NCBI GenBank assembly: GCA_020747015.1
Contig: JAGTJM010000022.1
Span: forward strand, 186,001 to 250,000
DNA: 64,000 nt
From: Pyrenochaeta sp. MPI-SDFR-AT-0127
Lineage: Eukaryota > Ascomycota > Dothideomycetes > Pleosporales > Cucurbitariaceae
Reading direction: 5' to 3'
In this document: positions 46,501 to 59,238 of the stretch, piece after piece
Layout: each line of letters starts with the position of its first letter
Position numbering within the stretch: the first letter of the stretch is position 1
Program-made: the position numbers and the translations under genes
The notes under the pieces: model-generated
Database searches by the model: none
Told to the model about the DNA's origin: nothing
The model's input: only the letters and a program-made list of their open reading frames with translations

Positions 46501-48323
46501 AGCAGGTCAAACCCACACACTCGCTGGCCGAAGCCCTCGGAGATCTTTGCCGCAATGGCAGCCTCGTTCTCGTTGAGTTTTGTCACGTAGCGGACCTCCT
46601 TGCCGCTGGGGTTGCGCTTGACAAGACCATCTACGACAGGAGACTTTCGGGTCTCGGCGTGACAGAAGGTCGGGCCAACGGTATAGGCTTTGACATCTTC
46701 AGAGTTCTCTACCTGTAAGAACTGCTCGTAGATGTAGCTGCCCTCAGGTTCAAGAATAGCCCGGGGTACTTCGAGTGAGTCGTCCTTCTCGGAGCTCTTG
46801 TTGTTGATTTTCCTGAAGAGTCTTCGACCACCGCCGCCATCCTGCTTATGAAAGTAGATGTGGATGTTGTGATCTTCACCACTCACCGGCTTCTCAACAA
46901 AGGGCTTAGTCAAAGTGACGCCATCTACGCGGATGGTGTTGCCGTCGTCGATGAGCTCAACCTTCTTCGGTGCTGGAAAGCCCCCACCGGTGCCATCTTC
47001 TGGCCCCTCAAGCTTCAATCCCGTTCGATCGTACAGAGTTTTGGCGAATTCGGCCGACGGCAGCTTGGGACCACCGTCACGACTGACATCAATTCGCCTT
47101 GGCGTGGGGACGCTGAGCTTGTCGAGGATTCCAAGACACAAGCGGCGATCCCACAGCACTTGCTGCATGGGCAGGTCATTGACACAGAAGGGCTTGCGCA
47201 GGCGCGTGTACGCAATGGCCTTGTCCAGCGGGAAGCCATCCGAGAAGAAGGAGATGAGGAAGTCACAGACGGGCCAGTTCTCGACGGCCTCGTCAAGGAT
47301 GATCTTGTCACCGAAGATCTTGACCTCGAACTCCTCGACAAGCTTGCCAAAGATGTTGCGGGCGGGTTTACTGCGGGCCTTTGACTCGAGGGCGCAGACA
47401 CCGATGATGCCCTTTGTGGGCTTCTTCTCCCGCATGTCTCTGCTCGCGGGGCTGCTGCTCGGGGCAGTACTCCCGCTGATGCGCCTCTGAGCTGTGCGGC
47501 TACGGGAGCGACGGGGCTGCGAGGACAGAGGCTGCTGGGTCGGCGTGGTTGCGGTGGTGGTCGGGGTGGGGGCGTTGGTTGGGACGGTGGTGGGGCTTGT
47601 CACCACCTGGTCCTGTGGAAAGTGCATCTGGGTGGGCGAGATTTTGGGTCCCAGGCTTCCATTCTGGCTCGAGGTGGTGACAGACAGCGACGAGGTGGCC
47701 GTGGTGCTCTGTGGAGCGCCTTCCATCCTGGCTGCTTGAGGTCAGTCAGTGTCATGTGCTTGTCTGGAGGTGTATCAGAGGGCGAAAGGAAAAAAAAAAG
47801 AGTGTTTCAGCAGCAACATGCCTTCCTGCTCCAAGCCTGCGATGGAGCTGCGGCCACTCCAGCTGTGTCCGCGATTGTTGGCAAAGATTGCAGATCCAAT
47901 TGAGTAGAGGGAAGAAAAGGACAGGCGGTTTGAGTCTGCTTGATCAAGGTCAGATCGCGGGAGTCGGAACGCGTCCGGCAGCAACAAAGGATTCACTGGG
48001 GCGAGCGCAGCACGGGATCCCTCTAGCGTTGGCGTCGTCTCTGTCTCGTCAATTGCTGAGCCATTGCGCGCATTGCCAAAGAACTCGAAGAGGCTGCTGT
48101 CCGACGCCTTGGAGGCCCGTCGCGCGGGCAGAGACTGGCGGATTGCCTTTGCGCTCAACGGCGGCAGCGAAACACTGGCTCGCTCGACATTGCCACCGCC
48201 CGTCTCCGGTTCGCTCGACCTCGCCTTTCTGCCTGCTGCCGATGCGCCGCTCGCAGACGAGAGTTGTTGCCATGACTGGGTGCTCTCAGCACTCACGGTG
48301 CGGGCCAGCGACTGCTGCTCCAT
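43531..48323 (-). CDS. VIP1: Vip1/Asp1 diphosphoinositol pentakisphosphate kinase-phosphatase, with two one-base frameshifts
   Basis: Bifunctional enzyme making and removing the 1-position pyrophosphate of inositol pyrophosphates. Exon 1 (48323-47822) encodes a disordered N-terminus with SNRLSFSSLYSIGSA. A probable GC-AG intron follows. Exon 2 (47731-44004) holds the RimK-like ATP-grasp kinase domain (GIIGVCALESKARSKPARN, DVNGWSFVKDNGDYYD) and the histidine-phosphatase-type domain (AVIRHADRTPKQKFK, later ESHIYTLLNCILEGG). Exons 3 and 4 are 43949-43845 and 43795-43531. Relative to the family, one base is missing at about 45801 (LLIG/EAALQS) and one at about 44849 (FKERW/EKLFKEF). With both counted, all exon phases agree and about 1,530 residues result. 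As written, translation stops at 45705 inside the phosphatase domain, leaving the kinase domain intact. Confidence 0.92.
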
Positions 48324-49049
48324 GTCAGCTCGTAACCCCGCGACGCGCGGGGTTTTTGTGTTGCACTGTTGCTTTTTTCAGGTACCACGTGTGCTGGCGC
48401 CCATGACGTAGCGGCAAGGCTCGCTCTGGCTCTCTATGTCTTCACGATGATTTGCGCCGTCCAGAGCTGCGAGTCGAAGGATGGCAAGCAGATGTCGACC
48501 TGCCTTTTTTGAAACCCGCACGGTACATGTGTCTGTCGCTCTATCGCAGTGCGTCATTGGGCGCCACTTGGCACCCATGGCTGAACCTCATGATCTTGAT
48601 GCGCGCAATCACGAGCAGCAGGAATGCGCCCCGGTAGCGACACTACATATGCATTTCCTCCAGTGCTATCTTGCTCGTGGGTTAGTGTCGCCTATTTCTC
48701 CTTGAGTCAGTCTCAACTCCCTCATAACCCCTTCCCTTGATGGCGTTGACAACGTCCAGGGTGCTAAACGAATTGGGCAATCGTTTCCCTAGAATACATG
48801 TTGTAACTTTCAAACCGCAGCCTTATTTCTATATTTCCTGATTGGTCCGCAGTCGTCGTCTGGTGGATGGTGGCCAGGCACAAACCCCCGCGGCGATCGC
48901 CTAGTTAGCGTGGGGGGACCGTTAAGCGGGAAAGATCTAATCTAATCTCATCTCCGCAAACTTTTTGTGCAGAGCCGGCTGGTATTCCGCCAGACATCAC
49001 CACACGCGCCTCCATCTTGTAACGGCCAATCATTGGCGAACAAAACAAC
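48324..49049. promoter_or_regulatory. Divergent region VIP1/UTP21
   Basis: About 730 bases containing both promoters. A perfect 13-base palindrome of two CCAAT boxes, GCCAATCATTGGC, lies at 49025-49037, just before the UTP21 start codon. No further gene. Confidence 0.5.
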
Positions 49050-52000
49050 ATGGCAGGCCCCAAGGTACATGACAAAACTGTCAATGGCCCTGTAATGAAG
49101 CGCCAAAAGCTTCAGGGTGAGGGCGAAAAGAGCGCTGCGCCGGTAGTTCGCCAATCCAAAATCTTTGCGCCGTTCAGAGTATGTTCTTCGAGCTTTGCGA
49201 AAGCCAGGTGGCTCGACTGACAATCCGGAAATAGACAGTAGGCCTGGTCTCTCCTACCAGCGTGCCCTTCACTTCCCTCCCTCTCGGCAAGACAACTTTT
49301 CAAATCACTACCTCGGTGGGCCGTTCGCTACAGACGTACGACTTGAAGCGCGGCTTGAACCTCGTCTTCATCACGCGACCCCAGACTCCAGAAGATATTA
49401 CTGCAACACTAGCATGGAAAAAGGTCGTCTTCGCAGCTTGGCATGGTGGAGCACGCAAAGAGCACAACGCCTCGGGCGGAGTATGGGTATTCCAGCGCGG
49501 AAAAAAAGTTGCCGAGCTGGAGCTGCCTCGAGGTGGGATCGATAGAATAGACAAGCTTGTGGTAATGGGAGAATGGATCGTGGGGTGTGGCACCAAAAGA
49601 ATCCAGGTTTGGAAAACTGCAACCCTGGAGCATTATACTACGTTACAAAGCGCCTCATCAAGCGCACTGTCTGGCTGCATCTGCAACATGCCAACATATC
49701 TAAACAAGATATTTGCCGGGCGACGGGACGGTTCGGTCGAGATTTGGAATCTAAGCACAGGCAAATTACTTTACACACTTCTCCCGCCCGCTGCAGACTT
49801 TGGGGCTGTGACCGCACTGCAGCCAACACCAGCGCTGTCTCTTCTCGCCATCGCTTTCGAATCGGGGCCAGTCACAATACACGATATACGAGCCGACAAG
49901 GAAGTGATGCGGTTGAACACCGGTGGCTCGCAGAAGCTCCCTGTGACTTCCATCTCGTTTAGGACAGACGGGTTGGGTGCTGGCGACGATGGTCGCGAAG
50001 ACGGCGTCATGGCCACTGCAAGCAAAGACAGCGGAGATATCGCATTCTGGGATCTCAACAAAGGTGGCCGAAAAACGGGTACTTTGCGAGGAGCCCATGG
50101 GCCTCCTCCTTCTGCAAGCGGCGGAGTGGGCGGCGGCATTAGCAAAATTGAGTTCTTGGCTGGTCAGTCAGTGATTGTTTCGAGTGGCTTGGACAACTCG
50201 TTGAAGAGCTGGATCTTCGACGAAACGCCGTTTTCGCCAATACCACGAATCTTACATTCGCGTGGAGGACATGCAGCTCCTGTCTCCACACTTCGCTTCC
50301 TTCCTTCGAACTCGGATGGCTCTGACGACACCGGAAAGTGGCTTCTCAGCGCAAGCAAAGATCGAAGTCTGTGGGGCTGGAGCTTGCGGCGAGATGGACA
50401 GAGCACTGAGCTCAGCCAAGGTGCTGTTCAAAAGAAAGCGAAAAAGATGGGCCTCCTCAATGGCAACGCTGATGCCTCCAAGCATCACCTGAAGCTAGAG
50501 GACCTAAAATCTCCGGTGGTTACTTGTATAGCATGCTCCCTGAACCGTGATGGTGGCATGGGAGCCATGCCTGGTGTCACTGGCATTTGGAACAACTCCT
50601 CTAAAGTAAAGGGACAGGACAAGAAGAAGCCTGAGGTGAATATGACTGGATGGGAGAGCATTGTTACTGGGCATGTTGGCGACAAGACTGCGAGGACCTG
50701 GTTCTGGGGGCGAAAACGTGCAGGAAGATGGGCATTTGATACAGGAGACGGCACCGAAGTGAAGAGCGTTGCCATCTCACCATGCGGCACATTCGCTTTG
50801 ATTGGCTCTGCCGGTGGCGCCATTGACATGTACAACCTCCAGTCTGGACAACATCGACGAAGATTTCCAGCTCGGTTGACTCCAGTCGAAGCAAAGAAGT
50901 TTAAATTACAGCAATTGCAGGCTGAAGACGCTCTGGATGTTGGGGATATCTCTCCTCGAAAGTTCGCCAAGGGCGAAGGCAGACATAAGGGAGCTGTTAC
51001 GGGACTAGCTATCGATGGTTTGAACCGCACGCTTTTAAGCTGCTCAGATGATGGAAAAGTAAAAGTGAGAAGCACTGTTAACCCTCTGAAAATACACGCT
51101 AACGTCTGGATCAGTTCTGGGATTTTGCCACAGGCATTCTGCTTCATGAGATCGACTGGTATCCGATGACTAAGATCCTAGGGCTTCGCTATCACCGGAA
51201 CAGTGACCTAATAGCCTTAAGCTGCGACGATGGCTCAGTGCGTGTCCTTGATATCACCACTAGAAAGCTCATTCGTGAGCTCTGGGCATCTCGGTCTCAT
51301 GCCGAGCTACAGACACTGGACTACACCTTCTCTAATGATGGTCGATGGATTCTGTCAGCCGCATCTGACTCTATTGTTAGGGTCTGGGACCTTCCCACTG
51401 GCCATCTCATCGATGCAATGAAACTGCCGAAAAAATGCAACACTGTGGCGTTCTCCCCATCAGGCGAGTTTCTTGCCACAGGGTTAGATGGTGAGGTAGG
51501 CATCCATATCTGGACCAATCGTACACTCTTCACGCACGTCCCTACGCGCCAGATCACTGAAAAAGATATTGCCACTGTCAGCGCACCTACAGCATCTGGC
51601 GAAGGAGGCGTTGCCGTCATTGAAGCAGCGGCAGCAGAGCAACCCGAGGATGAGGAACAAGATGAGACTACGGTTCCAGTTATGGACCAATTGAGCGACA
51701 AGATCACGACACTCAGCTTGGTCCCCAAATCTCGCTGGCAGACACTGCTGCACCTTGATGTTATCCGGGCTCGCAACAAACCCAAAGAAGCGCCTAAAGC
51801 ACCAGAAAAAGCACCATTTTTCTTACCTTCGCTTGGCCGAAACCAAGTCGCAGGAGCCGACAGCACCGCTCTCGTATCACTTGATCAGGAGCCAGCGTCG
51901 CGCATATCCAGCTCCGCACTCGCCTCACGATCCAGCGCTGCAACATCGACCTCCGAATTCACCCGCCTTCTGGCCCACACCGCTCAAACATCTGAACACA

Positions 52001-52326
52001 CACCTCTCCTTACCTACCTCTCATCTCTCCCGCCATCTGCTGCCGATATCGCGATCCGCACACTCGACACCACCGAACCGTATTTGGAGCTAAGAACATT
52101 CATCGATGCATTGACATCGAGGCTAAAAGAAAGGAGGGATTTTGAACTAGTGCAAGCCTGGATGAGTGTCTTTTTGAGGTTGCACGGAGATACGATCATT
52201 AAAGATGAAAACCTTGTGGGTAAGCTGGGGAAATGGCAAGAGGAAGCAAAGAAAGAGCGAGAGAGGGTTGGTGGTTTGGTGGGGTACAGTGTTGGTGTCG
52301 TGGGTTGGGTGAGGAGTGCAAGGTAA
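49050..52326 (+). CDS. UTP21: U3 snoRNP protein Utp21 (WDR36), WD-repeat
   Basis: Nucleolar component of the small-subunit processome (UTP-B) required for 18S rRNA processing. Three exons (49050-49178, 49235-51064, 51115-52326) give 1056 residues. Exon 1 encodes a short basic leader ending SKIFAPFR, followed by TVGLVSPTSVPFTSLPLGK. Two tandem beta-propellers of WD repeats fill about residues 50-700 (e.g. SKDSGDIAFWDL, SKDRSLWGWSL, CSDDGKVK-FWDFATG, ASDSIVRVWDLPTGHL). The C-terminal Utp21 domain covers about 850-1056 (DIAIRTLDTTEPYLELRTF). Intron 2 (50 nt) falls exactly inside a WD repeat and restores FWDF. The start codon follows the CCAAT palindrome by 12 bases. Confidence 0.95.
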
Positions 52327-53062
52327 GGAGCTGGCACGCGTACTACGGAAGCTGAAGAACAACTTAATGTAGCACAAACCATCATCGTGCACGATACTCC
52401 ATTACTGCTCGTTCATGTCTACGTGCTCCCTTGGCCTAGGTGGTCACACAGAGCGGGTGCGTTTCAAACTACTCCCAGTATGTGCCATACCCATTCCTGG
52501 CCAGACGACCTTGAATCTTTGTTTCGGACTTCATCTCAGACCTACATTTTCGTACCGATACTACACCTATTGCAACACTTGCACCCGTTACATGATTGAC
52601 TGTAGTTTCGGCGCTTGGTTGACCACTTCCCTCCCAACAACGACTGATTGTCTTCCAGCGTAGCTTTGCTACGAAAGCCCAGTGGTATCTAGAACTGCAC
52701 AGCCGTGCTCCGCCTCACCTCTAGATTCGCTACCAAGCCCGCTTTGTTGCACTGAGACTTCTCCTATGGCACAGCCGCTTGTCGAGTCGGCATGGCCAGC
52801 GGTCTCAACGCTCAGTCGTCCCTTCCTTATCTCATCGAAACCAACTCACTGATGCGGCTAGCGCATGAACTCGAGTTCCAAACCTCCGGGTTAAAGAACA
52901 TTCCCCTCGCGACTATGAACTTCCCCTTTCGCGCTGTACAAATTATTTGCATATCAGTTAATTTCCGAACAACAATCTTCTCCCATAGCGTTCAATGCTT
53001 ATTGCCTTCCGTTGCAGACTCGCCAAGTCATATCTATACCAGAACTGTGTCACTGAGACACA
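52327..53062. other. Intergenic region
   Basis: About 740 bases between UTP21 and the next plus-strand gene, with the 3' end of the former and promoter of the latter. No gene seen. Confidence 0.5.
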
Positions 53063-55150
53063 ATGCTCACGCAGCAGACCAATGAAATCGAAGCCAGCGG
53101 CGATGGTGGTCGGCAGCCCGTGCCTAGACGGAGAGAGAAACGCCCTACGGCCTTCATGTTCATTGACTCTAGCAATGGCGGTATAAATGCGAAGCCGGAC
53201 AGGGTTGTCCGATCCTTTGTCATGAAATCGGCCCGCAACAGGAAGCCTTGGAGTACCAGACCTAAAAGTCCAAAGATAGAAACATCGACAAGTGCGAGAC
53301 CTCGGCGACGATCGTCATCTGGGAGCCAGACTAGCGATGGGCAGAATCAAATTATAGGCTGCTCACCCCGATTGGAATGCAACATATATAAAGCGCCGTG
53401 GAAGAGGCAGTCTGTTACATCACTGAGTAGTAGCAGGAGTAACAGCGTTTTCTCAAACTACAGCAGCCATTGGGCGTGCGAAAGCCCCGTGTCAACATAT
53501 ACCACTAGCCCCTGTGCAGAGTATGATTACAGTGAGGATGTCTCCGACTTCCTCAGTTCGAGGCAAATAGCCCTGAGTCGCCCGCGCAACTTCAACGGTC
53601 GTTTCACACCATTCGACTGCTTAGCGGTGCGACTAGATACTGATGCGAAACGTCTCCTCCATCAATGTAAGACGGACACCGTTCAACCTTGCACAGTGCA
53701 CTGATATCCATGCAGTCGTCGAGGTATCCACACCCCGTCTCCTTCCTGTAGATCCGCACAAGTCCTCGGAAGCAGCAGCCACAGATTGGGTCGCTACTTG
53801 TATCCAGTCGCCCATTGGTGCGCCTTTCATCTACGCCGCCCTCACGTCATCGGCACGTGCTGCGAGGCTCGATGCGGAGGTGTACAAATGGCGTGCCATA
53901 GCAGAAGTAAACAGAATCCTTACTGACCCGACCAAAAGTACTGATGATACTACCATTGCTACTGTTCTGATGCTGCTTGCCATGGAGGAGGCCGACTTGG
54001 CCGATCCGCAAAGGCAGGGCGATGAGAGAAGGTATAGTAAGAGTGTGAATGAGGCACATCAGAATGGTCTAAGGACAATGATAGGGCAAAGAGGCGGGCT
54101 GGCTGCGCTTGGTGAAAATCGTTGTCTGCAGGTATTCATACTATTGTAAGTAAAACAAGTCACTTCTCTTTCTATTATGCCTACAGTCTGATTAGCTCTC
54201 CTAAAGGACTCTTTCGCTCGATAGTATTGATACACGCAGTTGACAGCCCTGTTAGGCACAGCGTTGCCCAATCCATCGCAACTTTTAAGCGCCCCTATGC
54301 AATTCTTTTGGATAGGAATGGGCACATTGAGGACTACACTTCCATCTCGTTTCAGTCGCCACAATCTTTTGCTGGTGTTCTACGACCATTTCACGAGCTT
54401 GGAATAGACCGTGGACTCTTTGAAATCATATCTACGGCCACGATCTTCATCTCGGACCTCACCGTATGGTACGAGGCCGGCACCAGTCCCATCGACGCGA
54501 TAGACCTGCAAAAGCACGCTAGCCTTTTGATGTACCGGCTATTCGACTGGTACGAGGGTAGCAGCTTGGAGCATCCTTTCGACCAGAGTATTGATCAGAG
54601 CATTTGCCTCGCAACGCTTATATTCATGGTCACTGCCACAGAACCAAACACGATATCCTTCGGCCTGCGCCTGCACAAAGCCGTGTCCAAGCTCTGCGCC
54701 GCCCTGGAGAAAGCACCTATACTGCAATGGTCCAACGCACCAGACCTGCTGCTCTGGGTACTAACAATGGGCGCCCTAGGCTCAAGCACTCTGCCCAAAA
54801 GTTCTCGACCAAAGTCACATGCAGAACCGCGAATCAGCTTCTTCACAGAATATTCTCGCGCCGCCTTCTCCGACCGCGGCTCGAGCGGCGCATGCGCAGA
54901 TCTCGAGGCCCTGCTAGCCAAGATGCGGGCCGGTCTTTGGATACGCTCTATCTTCGACGAGCGCGTCAAGCGGCTGTGGGTGAGCATGGGCATGTGCAAG
55001 GCCGAGGCGGTAGAAATAGAGGATAGGAGTAGCAGTGAAAGTGAAGGCGACCAGGTGATTGATGAGGAATCCGCGCTGGGAAAGAGTACAATGATGAGGT
55101 TTTTCCCTGCGGATGCGAGGAAGGCTGGACGCAGGACGGGGAGTGGGTAG
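53063..55150 (+). CDS. Fungal transcription-factor-like protein ('tachykinin family' type)
   Basis: Three exons (53063-53666, 53716-54145, 54187-55150) give 665 residues with exact phases. The N-terminus contains AFMFIDSSNGGINAKPDRVV followed by RSFVMKSARNRKPW, the pattern of a large fungal family named 'tachykinin' in automatic annotation, with no relation to the peptide. A basic Ser-rich linker follows. The C-terminal 450 residues are helical and resemble the regulatory half of fungal-specific transcription factors (TDDTTIATVLMLLAMEEAD, GLRTMIGQRGGLAALGEN). There is no Zn2Cys6 motif, so DNA binding is not shown. Intron 2 is short (41 nt); its exact ends and whether a further intron interrupts the following SPKGLFRSIVL stretch are uncertain. 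Confidence 0.82.
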
Positions 55151-58100
55151 TATACAGCATAGGAAATGAAATTAGAATGATTGACAAGAAAATGTCGTAT
55201 ATCAATGGTGAGGTATCACAACTTGCCAAATCTCAACGTCTGGGCAGTCTTTATTGGAAGGGGTTAAGAAAAAAAAGGGTCAAAAGCGTCCTGCAAACAA
55301 AACCAATACTAAGGAACTGAAAATGATAAACTAAATCTTCCCCTCAATACTCATTACTTTACAGAATTTTGCTACGGTATCGTGAAATCTCTATAACTCA
55401 AAGAAATCTACCTTAAATACCTTGCTGGTCAAAATTGACAATTTGCATTCTCAAGTTACTTCCCCTTTTCCATACCGAAATCTCGACCTGGGAAAATGGG
55501 CCATGGCAAGCCCCATCGCAAGAAAGAAGTCGTAGCGGCTTGTCACCTACTAAGGAAAGAAAAAACAACAACACATTACCTAAATCCGCAGCTTCCGTTT
55601 GGGTGGAATGTCCGCAAAGCAAAGCAAGTTATTAGTGTCGATATTGAATCTTGGATAATTCCTTTTTTTTTCTTCTCTCTTGAATGCACAAGCTCATTTC
55701 GATTGGATCTCGATTGGATCGAAGACAAAAGACGTGAGGAGAGCAAAAAACAAATGTTTAGCTACCAATTTCCAATTCGGTAGTTTTGAGCGAGCAAGCT
55801 GAAAGAAAGGCTTTGCTTTTTTGTTTGATGATTTTGCTAGGTTGAAACTAACCTTTCATTGTTCAGTATTCCGCTGGAATTCACGTGGAAATATACTTCT
55901 TCAGCTTGGTGAGCTCATTCCTATTTCGGATAAATGGTAGCATGACCAAACCTTACTGCAGAGGCACATGCATAGCAAAGGCAAGAGAGGGGGTACTAAG
56001 CGACTTCCACATGCCAGATGCACCCGGCTATATCAGCAGCAAACGGCAGTGCCAAGGAACGCAGCGAGGGCGGCTTGGTGCGGTGCTTGTCGTCTTTTAA
56101 ACCATCATGGAGCGGGGGCATCTTCACGCGCATAGGGCTGATGAAGCGCGACGCAAGATTCTTCTGCACCTGCTTTGAGTTCCCACCCTCCTCCTTTCCC
56201 AATGCAGTGTTAAGTCATGAAGTCCATGGTAGCACTCGGGCCAGATATGATGGCATACCGATGGCCCATGCCTCCCTGGCCAAGCTTTGTGACAAGCTTT
56301 TTTTCCCAAATCCCGAGTGAAAGTCGGAACCCAACGCTCTCAGCACGGATCGCACGATTGAACGTTTCGGGTGGCCAGTGTTGCAAGCGAGCAACGATGA
56401 CGTGCGTCCTCTCGAGAAACGTTGGAAGCGGGGACTGAGCAGAGAGGGAACCAATCGTTGTAAGAGGTTTGTTTTTGCTGAGTGATGGACTGCATAGGAT
56501 TTCTTGCATGCAGACTCGGTTATCAGATTAGCAAGACGAGCAGGGGTCGGCTCAGAAGGTTGTCAAAGCCGTTCGGCAGGGTTCGGCGAGTTGCTTCGGG
56601 CAAGAGATAAAATTTTTGGCTTTTTACTGCTGGAAGGATTGGTGAACAGGGCCCGTTGCTAGGTTGGGATGCCGTGGAGATACATCAGAGTGTACTGTGG
56701 TAGGGCTGCAAGTCTTTTTTGGGTTTGTGTTAGTCATTCATTCGGTTCGGAAGGAGTGGGTCTTCTAGAAGATTGCTGAAGAAAGAAAGGATCGTCGATC
56801 GCGCTCGAAACTAGTGACTTTATCGACATTTTTTCTTCTTGCACATGAATGAGGGTTCTCGCGGTCATGCATAACGTTATTGAGGGGTGGGCTGAGACTG
56901 CTGCTGGCGAGAGCGCTGCCTACCCAGCCAACCAGGCACGCGACCAAAGGGCTAGTCGGTGTTTTCGCGATATTCGTACTGCGTACGTGTGTGTGAGTGG
57001 AATGCGCCTTGGAGGTGAAGTCTGGTTACGCGTTCTATTCGTGCTGACAGTCGCGGTCGTGGCTGTTTGGTGCGTCGACTCATACTTTGTCAAAGGGACG
57101 GGTGTGGAATTGCATTGCAACGTCGCGTTCGCTACACTGCCGCCAACTGTGCATATATGTGGACCGCAATCTATCGGCGTTCGCGAAGCTCGTTATCAGC
57201 CTCGCACAGCTCCAGCGGTGAGCAGGAGAGCGGGACGCCGAAGGAATGGGCACGTGCGATGGGGTTAAACCACATGCATGCACTTTGTACGACGCCCTTT
57301 TGCGATGCGAATGCTACCATAAGGCTGTGCACGAGAAGGATAAATGCGTCCCAAAGTAGACATTGGCTGGCTAAGCAAGCAGCTGAGTAACGCGAGCGAT
57401 TGGACTTACTAGATCGGGCATGGTCAGCCTCCACAAACGCCTTTTTGGGCGGCTTGAGCCAGGACGGTGGGAAGGGCGCTATGAGGCAGTTTGGCGCATT
57501 CTCAGAGAGTGGCGCCGTTTGAGCATGTTCGCATGCCTGGTGCAGCGCGACGAGGTTGAACTTGAAGTGCAGCAGATTGGCAAGGCTAGATGATCACAAA
57601 ATCCAGCATGCGATTATTCAATGGAGCCGCCCAGAGTCACCAAGCGGTGCAGTGCAGCGCCTCCGGTCGCGGAGGGTTCTCGTAGACTTTCCCATTGCAG
57701 CCGTGTATTTACGCACGCAACCATGGAGAGAATGAGCAATATCTCGTCATCTGCTGTTTAGTGGCTGTTGCATGTGGTTACGGTGCAGTTAAGGTTTAAG
57801 CGGGTTTGTCAGATGGCATTGTTCAGCATGCTTGACAAAGCGAGCGACGCCGGCCAATCAGCGGGCGCAGGAGGGGGAGGGGGACGGCGGAGTTTGTCAT
57901 CGAGGAGTCAGGAGTGCCAGGACGAAGTGATGTGCGACATGGGGGGAATTTGTGATCTTTTGGCCATGACGTGGGGAGCGGCGGGAGTGGATGTGACAGG
58001 TGCTTGGGTTGGCAGGGCAGCCAGGCAGCCAGGCAGTCCGCTGGGGGCTCGGGTCGCGGGTTGCGGACGAAAGTTGCTCCCAGGACACCGAAACACCCGT

Positions 58101-59238
58101 TTTGCGAGGCAGCGCTAGCCATGGCAAACCCACGGTTCATGCGGTTCGTCCGCATGGATTACTTTTGCAACAAAGGCGCCGAGCACGCGAAACTGGCATT
58201 TGTCGCAGCGGTTGGGCCGAGTGCGCCGCGCATGCTGCTGTCGTGTGTTTGACGGGCAGTGTGGGCTCTGGTCAGAGGGAAAGGCGTGCAAATCAAAAGG
58301 GGTCGCATCATGGACCCGAAAGGGGGAGGGCGAGCCTGGTAAGCGAGAGGCCGAACGGGGACACGTTGGAAGGCCTACAGATTGAAGGGTTGACCGCTCT
58401 GACTGTGGAGAGCCCTGTGGCTTTGACCTTGGCTGGGCTGAGCCTGAGCCTTACGACAGCGCATCCTTGGGGGGGAGGACAGGCAGCCAGGCACTCTCGC
58501 CCACACACACACACGCACGCCCTAGCACAAAGGACAACACAGCGCACAAAGGAGGAGTCAGGCACGCGAAAAGCAAGTTTGGCCGTGGCAGAAAGGCGCA
58601 ATTGCTAAAATCCGAGCGGGCGGGCGTGGGAGCATGACCTGGATGGGTAATCGGAATGGAGCCTGGGACAGCGTCTTTGGTCCCTTCAGTGGTGCTCTGG
58701 TAGCTCCGCCCAAGCTCCGGTCGCCGTACTCTGGTACGCTCGTAAAGCCGTGCAAAATGGACGAGAAATGCGTGGCCCGGCCGAGCTGCGTCCCGCAAGG
58801 TAGCGTAAGCCAGGCTAGCGTGGGCTGCATGCAGACCCCGGTCGCTGTGTGTGAATCATCTCACCGACTCGGCCAAGAGCGGTGGAAAACATGCCAATAA
58901 ATTCCGAGATGCCGTTAGGGCATCGTGGTCATCCTCCGAGCGCATGAGAAACATAAGAAACACGCTTGCCCACGCCAGAGCAAGGCCATCACCACCATCA
59001 CACCCACACTACACCAACAGAACATCCCACTGCCCAGCACCAGCACTACATCGTCCCCAACAGCCGCTCAACAGTATCCAACCTGACTATCCGCTACTTC
59101 ACATCTGCACGCTCGGATCACCTTCCACCTATTGGCTCCTGCATTAAGGTTCGTGAAGCCTCGTCTGTCCTTCCAGTCATCCACCAAACATACTGACTCA
59201 CATTTCTTAGGCACTTACATTTCTGCCTACATACAAAC
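55151..59238. other. 4.1 kb gene-poor region
   Basis: No gene can be supported. Open frames are short, overlap on both strands and lack family features; the longest (56849-57268) has one hydrophobic stretch but no conserved motif or splice sites. The last about 1.5 kb is GC-rich with small tandem repeats (two copies of CCAGGCAG near 58020, a CA run at 58502-58514) and a C/A-rich stretch from 58970, and probably forms the promoter and long 5' leader of the gene at 59239. Confidence 0.5.

Noticed and set aside
47711..48406. Plus-strand ORF of 231 codons opposite the VIP1 first exon
   Set aside because: The minus-strand translation has the Vip1-type N-terminus; the plus frame is low in recognisable features and starts inside the VIP1 coding sequence.
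56849..57268. ORF of 139 codons with one hydrophobic stretch
   Set aside because: Composition looks random apart from that stretch, and no supporting splice sites or conserved motif.
58000..58110. Repeat-rich GC stretch near 58.0 kb as a coding exon
   Set aside because: The CCAGGCAG repeat and neighbouring GC-rich DNA give open frames on both strands, but none with a plausible protein.
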